Shown here piece after piece: positions 57,501-64,000 of a stretch of DNA of 64,000 nucleotides; position 1 is the stretch's first letter, and each line of letters begins with the position of its first letter. The notes under the pieces were generated by a model. That model was not told where the DNA came from. It did no database searches and worked only from the letters and a program-made list of their open reading frames with translations. The position numbers and the translations under genes were made by a program. The DNA is from Corella eumyota (Eukaryota > Chordata > Ascidiacea > Phlebobranchia > Corellidae), in contig OY720101.1 of assembly GCA_963082875.1 (NCBI GenBank), forward strand, positions 248,001 to 312,000. The letters are read 5' to 3'.

Positions 57501-59699
57501 ATGAAGATAGTATTTGCTTTACTATTTGCTGGGTTGGCTGTTTTTTCTTGTAGGAAGGTACTAGGCAAAACCAATGCTGGTAAGAAACTTTAAATAGCCA
57601 CAGAGTCTCTTAAAAATTAGGTTTAACCTCAATATAATATATTTTTAGTCGACTTGTTTCGCTTACAAAGTTACTTAGTTTTTTAAAACAAAGTCTTAGT
57701 CATAAAATACTACGAATTCTCCTCCACTAAAAATTTCTATCAAACACTCTTAACTAAATTAATAAAAGTTATAGTTGACCTTGTTATTAAAAATTGTATT
57801 TCAAAATATAAGTATTTTAGGTCGACGCATACGACGAGAAGTCGGTCCACCAAGTGAGGAGCCACCACCCCCAGAAATCAACCGATGCGAGGTTGGAGAC
57901 GTGGTTTATAAAGCTGATACAAGTTTGCTATATAGTATACGACTGGAAGAATGCAACGAAGTAACAAATAACAAAAACTAAGCCTTAAACTCTATGCTAT
58001 AAGTTATATATATGTAGGGACTGAGGTCAAGAAAAATCTAATCATAAAAAGTATCGACTCCTAAGGGTGCTCTTATCCAAATAATATGGCAATAACGTAT
58101 AAAGTATAAGTCTCTAATGTCTAAAATAGGGTTTAAGACGCGTTCAAAATGGTCAAAAATAGCAAACCGAATCTACAGACAACATCTATTTATTAATCAA
58201 GCACGTTCCTCACATAATTATCCCGAAAGTTACATTACACATATACAAAACGGTATTACACGTACACACCACAAAAAATCTGGTTTCTAGGTTACATACA
58301 TAGCGATAAACATAATTACGAGTACATTACACACAAAAAAAACGTCTTTCGTATATCGACTACATCCTTTATAATGGTATTTAACTGTTAACTAATTCTA
58401 AATTAAAACTTGGCAATGTAAAAATAGGTGGGTGTTTTAGGAACCAAAAAAATATACTAACTGTCAGAAAATAAAATCGCGCAGGAAAAAAACAAAAACG
58501 GACAACTGTCAATCCACATTTTTACATCAAAAGGGTTACACTATTAACCCTTATTCTATGAAATTTATAGAGTAATACAGTACGACTGAACAGGAAATTA
58601 GGAACAGCTTCCACTGGCTCTACATAACAAATAGCGACAATGTTTTACAAGGGCACGCGAAAAATATACAATTGGACCATGTTCAATATAATAACGAATA
58701 AATTTAGAGCGTCTAACTGCCTTATGGGCGTTAGACTTGTCCTTGAATAAAGGGGTTAATTTGTTTGTCCCCTTTATAACCTGTATATATTTAAATATAC
58801 ATAAATACAGTCTCTATGAGTTTTTTCATATCAATAAGTCTTTTGTTTAAACCGCACGGGATGGTAGCGAGTTTGCACTGTTTCGGTTCGCCGAACGAAA
58901 GTTATTATTGCGCCTGTGAAAATGGGTTTCTTTTGTTTGTTGAATCAATATCAGTTGATTCTGGTTAATAATGTTCTGTTTTTGGTACCCCAGTGGCCAA
59001 CGCTGTATTTTATTGTCCAAGGCCACCAACAGGTCATACGGTTTTCTCGTCGTTCGGTGTGAACCGGCATCAAATCTGGTTTGAGGCTAGGAAAGCCTTG
59101 GCATTAGAATTGATGGAGATGCTAAGCGCTTTCCTACATATATAACAATTTATAAATATCTAAGTTGATTTCATTATTTGCCCCAAACTCTACAAACAGA
59201 TATTTAATTTAGTTTAAGACCGTTTTAAACCAAATCTTTAACATTTCATTCAGACTTGCCAAACAAAGATTGAGGCGAGACCGGACTTTATACACGTTGA
59301 AAAGAGATGCAAACCAACGTCAGTTTGTCTCAATAACGCCCGAGCAAATTGCTCGATTGTAAACGAAGGAATGGTAATATATGTAACAATATTTTATCAA
59401 AGTTATCAATATATAAACAAACTCTGTTGTGGACAGTTTAATCTTTTTTACTTAACGACTTGCCAACAGTGGAAATTAAACTAATTACCTAAGTTCTTAC
59501 AAAGGTTGGCCTTTAAATTAAAGTAAACTGGTTAACAACAAGGCTCGTTTGTTAATTAATATTCCTCCAATTAGACGTTAAGCATAAATTAAATTTAAAA
59601 ATATTTTATTTTATTTATTTTTAGCATCTCATGTGTTTTATTTGTTGCCAGGCTGCTCCAGGAGAACCATGTAATTTAAATAAACATATTTTGCTTTAA
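57501..59699 (+). CDS. Small secreted ten-cysteine protein, copy 1 (three-finger-like)
   Basis: Exons: 57501-57579, 57821-57960, 59254-59373, 59625-59699. Phase carries throughout and gives 137 residues. A signal peptide (MKIVFALLFAGLAVFSC) is followed by a dibasic stretch GRRIRR, a furin-type site, then a ten-cysteine domain from RCEVGD to CCQAAPGEPCN. The order (single Cys residues, one CC pair, then a final CN) resembles the Ly6/uPAR three-finger fold, but spacing is unusual, so the fold is inferred. Exon structure and sequence match the gene at 60737-61644, its tandem duplicate. Intron 2 (1.3 kb) holds a foreign-looking insertion. An AATAAA near 59945 is a plausible poly(A) signal. Function unknown; probably secreted and processed. 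Confidence 0.75.
58010..59110. other. Unclassified insertion-like stretch within an intron
   Basis: This part of intron 2 has visibly higher GC and fewer homopolymer runs than surrounding introns, and the paired intron of the tandem duplicate (about 185 bases) lacks it. A 60-residue minus-strand frame with a polar, Asn/Gln-rich sequence is present near 58.85-59.03 kb. It may be an old mobile-element fossil, but no diagnostic domain or terminal repeat was recognised. Confidence 0.35.
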
Positions 59700-59959
59700 A
59701 AACGAAACTTAATTCATAATAAAACTATAACTTCTCCTTCACTGAAAATTTCTATAAAACACTCTTGAGTAGCTTAATTAAATTTATAGTTGATCTTGTT
59801 ATTTAAAAATTGTATTAAAAAATAAACCTTGTTAATTTTTGTTTAGGTGACAGCGTACAAGGAATATTCAAGTAAACTTGTCCCGTGTTAAACACCCATA
59901 ATATTGTAAAAATGGTTGCTTGGCATTTGTTTGCGTATTATACAAATAAAAATCATACT

Positions 59960-60736
59960 AATTATGTTATCGTGTGTATCTATCGGTTAAGCAACTTTAT
60001 CTGATTTGTAAATACAAATCAATTTGTAAATTTTGAATTTTTTGATTTTGTAAATTAGGGCAACCAACATTAAAACTTGTAACAACAAAGTCAACTTGTT
60101 TTAAATGTATTCAACATTTTAAAAAGTTTTTAATTGTTAAGTCATTGCCATTTTAGAACAATAAAAGATCTAAAACCAAAAAATTAAAAACAAACACTTT
60201 TAAAAGTTAATATTGGTTAATATTTAAAGGATTTTTTAAAATACTCAGTGTCGTAAAGATTTTTTAATATAACTTAAACTAAAATTCCAGTAAAAACAAC
60301 CCCATTTAGGAATTTGATCAATATAAACTCAACTAAATAAAATGTTGCGTTTACAATTATTCCAATACATATAAATGCTTGAACCTATACAATTAAACAG
60401 ACTTTGTTTTTATTCAATTCGCATCAACCAAGTAACTTATTCATTGTTTTTCCGGTTCCGTTATATTTAATTATAATTTAACAAAAATGCTTATTTAGTC
60501 AAATTAATAAACAACAGAATTATTAAATTATGAAATAACATTATATACCTATTTAACAATAAAATTATTAAATAAACTGATTACTAATAATCCTAAACAA
60601 ATGATGATTTATTGTGGTAAATAAATAACAAAATGTTTCACCAATATTAATTATAAAAGACAACCAAAACTAAATGATGTTGCTAGTTTGAATCAATTTC
60701 TTTTTGATTAGAAAATTTTAAAATATTGCTAAAAAA
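59960..60736. other. Spacer between the two small secreted-protein genes
   Basis: AT-rich, with no repeat or coding signal that I can support. It should contain the promoter of the second copy. Confidence 0.35.
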
Positions 60737-61644
60737 ATGAAGGGTTTAGTTGTTATGTTATCAGTTGTTTTGGTTGCTTTTGTCTGCAAAAACGTTGCTG
60801 GGAGAATTTTTGGTAAGAACTAATACTCAAATTTATAAAATCTTTTGATATGCTGAGTTTAACCTCAACTATGTGAACTGAGTTTTTAATTACTAAATTT
60901 TCTAGACACTATTTAAAAAATATTAACCTTTGATTAGATCACCATCGGGTAAGACGTTTTGGATCATCAGTCAGTCATTGTGAAGTTGGAGACTATTATC
61001 CACTAACTGGGGAAGATAACACAGAAGTAGTAGAGTGTGATCAGGTGTTTATTGTTTAAATATGTTCAGGGTAAAAGAAAAAAGGATTTCTAAGCTTAAG
61101 TTAATATTATAGTAGCAGCGTCGTGTAGTGGTAGGAACATTTACTACTCCACATGGGGTTAAAAGATGAATAACTTTTAAGCTTGGGTTATTACCATGAT
61201 AAGTTCTCAAGTTAACCTAAGTCCTTTTAGACTTGCCAGACAAAGTTTGAGATCAACGGCCTCTACTACCAACGTGTTGAGAAAAGATGTAAACAAAGAG
61301 AGGCTTGTGAGAATAACGCCAAGGCTAGCTGTCAAATTGTTAACGATGGATATGTAAGTTTAAAGTTATTTATTATTTAATTTTTTTTTATTATTTAACT
61401 TATACATAACTTTTTAATATTAACATAAGTTGAATACATTCAGCTAGATCAACTTGCTGATAAGTTTTGAATATACGATCTCTATTTGAATATATATAAA
61501 TGAAAGTAATTACTAAAATATAAAATGTGTTTAACTAAAATATTCATTTTCCAACACATTCAGTGTTTTCAATGTTGCACTGCTGCACCAGGAGAACCTT
61601 GCAACTCTGCAAATACAATTACAGGCAGTGGCGATTCAACATGA
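60737..61644 (+). CDS. Small secreted ten-cysteine protein, copy 2 (three-finger-like)
   Basis: Exons: 60737-60812, 60938-61044, 61231-61353, 61564-61644. Phase carries throughout and gives 128 residues. Signal peptide MKGLVVMLSVVLVAFVC, then HHRVRRFG with a furin-type R-V-R-R, then the domain CEVGDYYPL ... TCQTKFEINGL ... EKRCKQREAC ... CFQCCTAAPGEPCN. The ten cysteines match copy 1 one for one, and TCQTK, EKRCK, NNA.A.C.IVN and APGEPCN are shared. No GPI tail or membrane segment follows, so a secreted product is expected. Tandem duplicate of the gene at 57501-59699, with phase-matched introns. Confidence 0.8.
61112..61165 (+). mobile_element. SINE 5' fragment
   Basis: Only the tRNA-like head remains (agcagcgtcgtgtagtggta then ggaacatttactactccaca), lacking B box and body. 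It lies in intron 2 of the second small secreted-protein gene. Confidence 0.6.
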
Positions 61645-61649
61645 TATAG

Positions 61650-62160
61650 TTTAAACAAAATATTATATTCCCAGTTATACTAAAATTATATTATATTTTA
61701 TAATGGCAGTTATTTTGTTCTTTGTTTATTAAAAATTGAAATATTTAGCAAACGTTAGTATGCAAAATATGCCTTGTCATTATTACATTTAAATCAGAAA
61801 AACTGTTTTTGTTTATCATTACTATTATCGTCATATTAACAAATATATTTGAATATTAATAAATTTAAATTTTTATTATTGTAAAAGAATTCAGTTTAAA
61901 TCAAATATAATATTTAACTTTGGACCGAAAGCAAATATATTTTGTTGAGAACAACTCAAGCGTTGTAACCACTTGACATTTAATTTAGCGTGAACAAACA
62001 TGTTATAAAGTCGTATCTCATATGCCAAGTGGTTTTGTATGTAAAGTTCAAATAGTATAAGCTTTTCCACTTTAGTTGTAATATTAACAGTGACATTGGT
62101 ATCTTACTTATCAAGTGTTTTTATACTTTATAAAAATTTAACATAAGTTCAGAATAGAAA
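61650..62160. other. Intergenic stretch before agmatinase
   Basis: AT-rich with no coding signal. It holds the 3' end of the upstream gene (an AATAAA near 61857) and presumably the promoter of the agmatinase gene. Confidence 0.35.
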
Positions 62161-63906
62161 ATGAATGTTAATCTAACAATGAAGGTTTTTAAAGGTAAGA
62201 TTGTTGAGAATTTAAGCAAGGGGTAAACTATATATTATATAAAATGTTTAAATATTACAAAAAAATCAAATTCTATTGTAGATGTATTACAACATGGCCA
62301 ACCACTACAAAGGTCTATCTTGTTAAGAACATTACATGTTACCCAAACAATTGGAAGAAATTTTAACAAACCCATCAGCGGAAATGAACTAGCAAGAGTA
62401 GCAGGTAACTAAAAACATTTATTTCATTTTCTGCAGAATATTTAAGCACCCATACCTAATATTAATACGGTAGCCTTTTAATAAAAAAAACGGTAATGTT
62501 AAGTGGCCTTGAGTTGAACAAAGTATCGAAAAACGTTAAATTGAGTGGTATGTTGTTTATTTAATCGCCAAGTTGCTGTTGAGTACTACTTGACCACAAT
62601 ACTCCGTAAAACCAAAAATTACGACAACAAAAACTTTACACAACCATTTATAGTTTTCGAAAATAACCATTCATGTAAAATGTTGTATATTGTTCAGGTA
62701 TTCCGACTATGATGCGACTTCCAGCAGTGCCTACTAGCGACAACTTAAATGCTAGTTTTGTTGGAATACCAATTGATAATGGAACTTCATACAGACCCGG
62801 GACAAGGTCTGGCACAAATATTAACATTTTAATTCTGTTCCACTAACCTATTTGTTATTAATATAGCTTGAAATTAGTTTTAATTTTTAAGATTCCAATA
62901 TCAACAAAACTTTGGGTAAAAATTTAATTTTTTTTAGGTTTGGTCCACGTCATATTAGGTGCGAATCTTGTAGAATTCACGAGGTTAACGTCGCTACTGG
63001 AGCCGATCCTTATAACTCAATAAACGTAAGTCTACTTTAAATTGTTTGTGTAAAACTTTATTTATATATCAAAACAAAGAATCACTTGTGCTGTATATCT
63101 TCGCTAATTCTCTCTTACTACAAGTGATCCAAAAGGAAAAAAATTCTCTTTTTGAAGGTTTAATTTTTTATTTTTTATTAACTATGTTAAGTTAACCTAA
63201 ACTATATTATCTATAGGTTGCTGATATAGGTGACGTTGCGGTAAACTTGTACAACTTGCCTAAGACCTGCGATATTATAACAAAAAGTTACAAGGATATA
63301 ATAAAGAATGGATGTGTCCCTCTAACTGCTGGTGGTGATCATACAATTACTTATCCCATATTAAGGGCGATTGCTGACAAGTTTGTGAAAATCAGTATAT
63401 TTTTAGTTTTGGCAACAAGATAGTTAAAATAATATTTCTGTTAATTACAATATTTTAGATACGGTCCAGTTGGGTTGATCCACGTGGACGCACATAGTGA
63501 CTGTGATGACGTCATGAACAGTGAAAAGATCGCGCATGGAACGTCGTTTAAACGAGCCGTCGATGAAAACTTGTTGGACTGCAAACGCGTTGTCCAGATT
63601 GGGTTAAGAGGGTCAGGATATTCAGTCGACGAGTATAAGTTTCAAATCGACCAGGTTCATTTGTAGATTTATATTTCGTTTAATAATCCCGGAGAAAGTT
63701 TGCATCCAACTTTTAAGTTGTTAAGATTATTAAGATTTAAACCTATATAAAATCAATTCTGCCCAGTACAGCACTGAATCAAGGTTAAAGTTATTCTATT
63801 TTTAGGGGTTCAGAGTAATTCCCGCACATGAATGTTGGCACAAATCTCTATCGCCGCTAATGGACGAAGTGCGCCACCAGCTTGGCAACGGACCAGTTTA
63901 TATAAG
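62161..63906 (+). CDS. AGMAT: Agmatinase-type ureohydrolase, 5' part (runs off the window)
   Basis: Exons: 62161-62194, 62282-62404, 62698-62806, 62938-63025, 63217-63380, 63459-63654, 63806-63906; the last ends at a donor (gttaaa) and the gene continues past 64000. The 271 residues seen match the N-terminal and middle parts of vertebrate AGMAT, a manganese ureohydrolase of the arginase family: MMRLPAVP, GIPIDNGTSYRPGTRFGPR, ADIGDVAVNLYNLPKTC, AGGDHTITYPILRA and HVDAHSDCDD. Metal ligands are His at about 160 and Asp/His/Asp of the D-A-H-S-D motif at about 183-187. The family hydrolyses agmatine or related guanidino compounds, releasing urea; the exact substrate is not certain. The short first exon (11 residues) is the least sure part. 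The C-terminal metal site lies outside the window. Confidence 0.9.
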
Positions 63907-64000
63907 GTTAAAAAACTAATAAAAATATTGTGCATATAACCTGATTTATAAAACTTCGATCTTTTTTATGCACATGTTTTTTTTCTCTTAAAACACTTCT

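Overview
The window looks like genomic DNA of a tunicate, most likely a Ciona species. This is inferred from the very AT-rich composition, compact genes with many short introns, repeated tRNA-derived SINEs like the composite SINE family described in Ciona intestinalis, and chordate-type genes (ACAD8, AGMAT, CCDC86, C1orf52) in small, densely packed loci. All gene models below were built by hand, by joining exons with GT/AG borders and checking that the reading phase carries across every intron. No database was searched.

Layout. 1-4.9 kb: gene-free, with two minisatellites (32-bp and 26-bp units) and a duplicated segment of about 450 bp. 4.9-11.1 kb (+): a 15-exon gene for a 592-residue protein, possibly related to LAS2/C18orf54. 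12.4-22.1 kb (-): gene A, 23 coding exons, 1268-residue secreted modular protein. 24.2-37.5 kb (-): gene B, its paralogue, 31 coding exons, 1700 residues, with a large internal tandem duplication. 35.8-40.9 kb: a tandem array of signal-peptide exons and promoter-like segments feeding gene B, with a TGACGTCA-bearing minisatellite. 43.0-46.7 kb (+): a two-domain, probably GPI-anchored Ly6/uPAR protein. 48.9-52.0 kb (+): an unrecognised multi-pass membrane protein with a long polar tail. 52.8-56.4 kb (-): ACAD8, CCDC86 and C1orf52 in one orientation at close spacing, a possible operon. 57.5-61.6 kb (+): two tandem small secreted ten-cysteine proteins with furin-like sites. 62.2 kb to the end (+): 5' part of an agmatinase gene.

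The most unusual content is the gene A/gene B pair. Both encode a signal peptide followed by alternating modules: a three-finger (Ly6/uPAR)-like cysteine module built from two exons (about 108 residues) and a larger, probably helical cysteine module built from four exons (about 228 residues), ending in a Trp/Cys-rich C-terminal region. I do not recognise the helical module or the C-terminal region. Exons of the repeated units are almost identical while their introns have drifted, and one tract is shared almost unchanged between the two genes. Both point to repeated gene conversion. Together with the separate Ly6/uPAR gene and the two small ten-cysteine genes, the window is rich in secreted cysteine-module proteins, which may interact outside the cell; that last point is inference.

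A second theme is the palindrome TGACGTCA (a CRE/ATF-type site). It is far more frequent than base composition predicts, sits inside the units of two separate minisatellites (a near match in a third), and recurs upstream of several genes.
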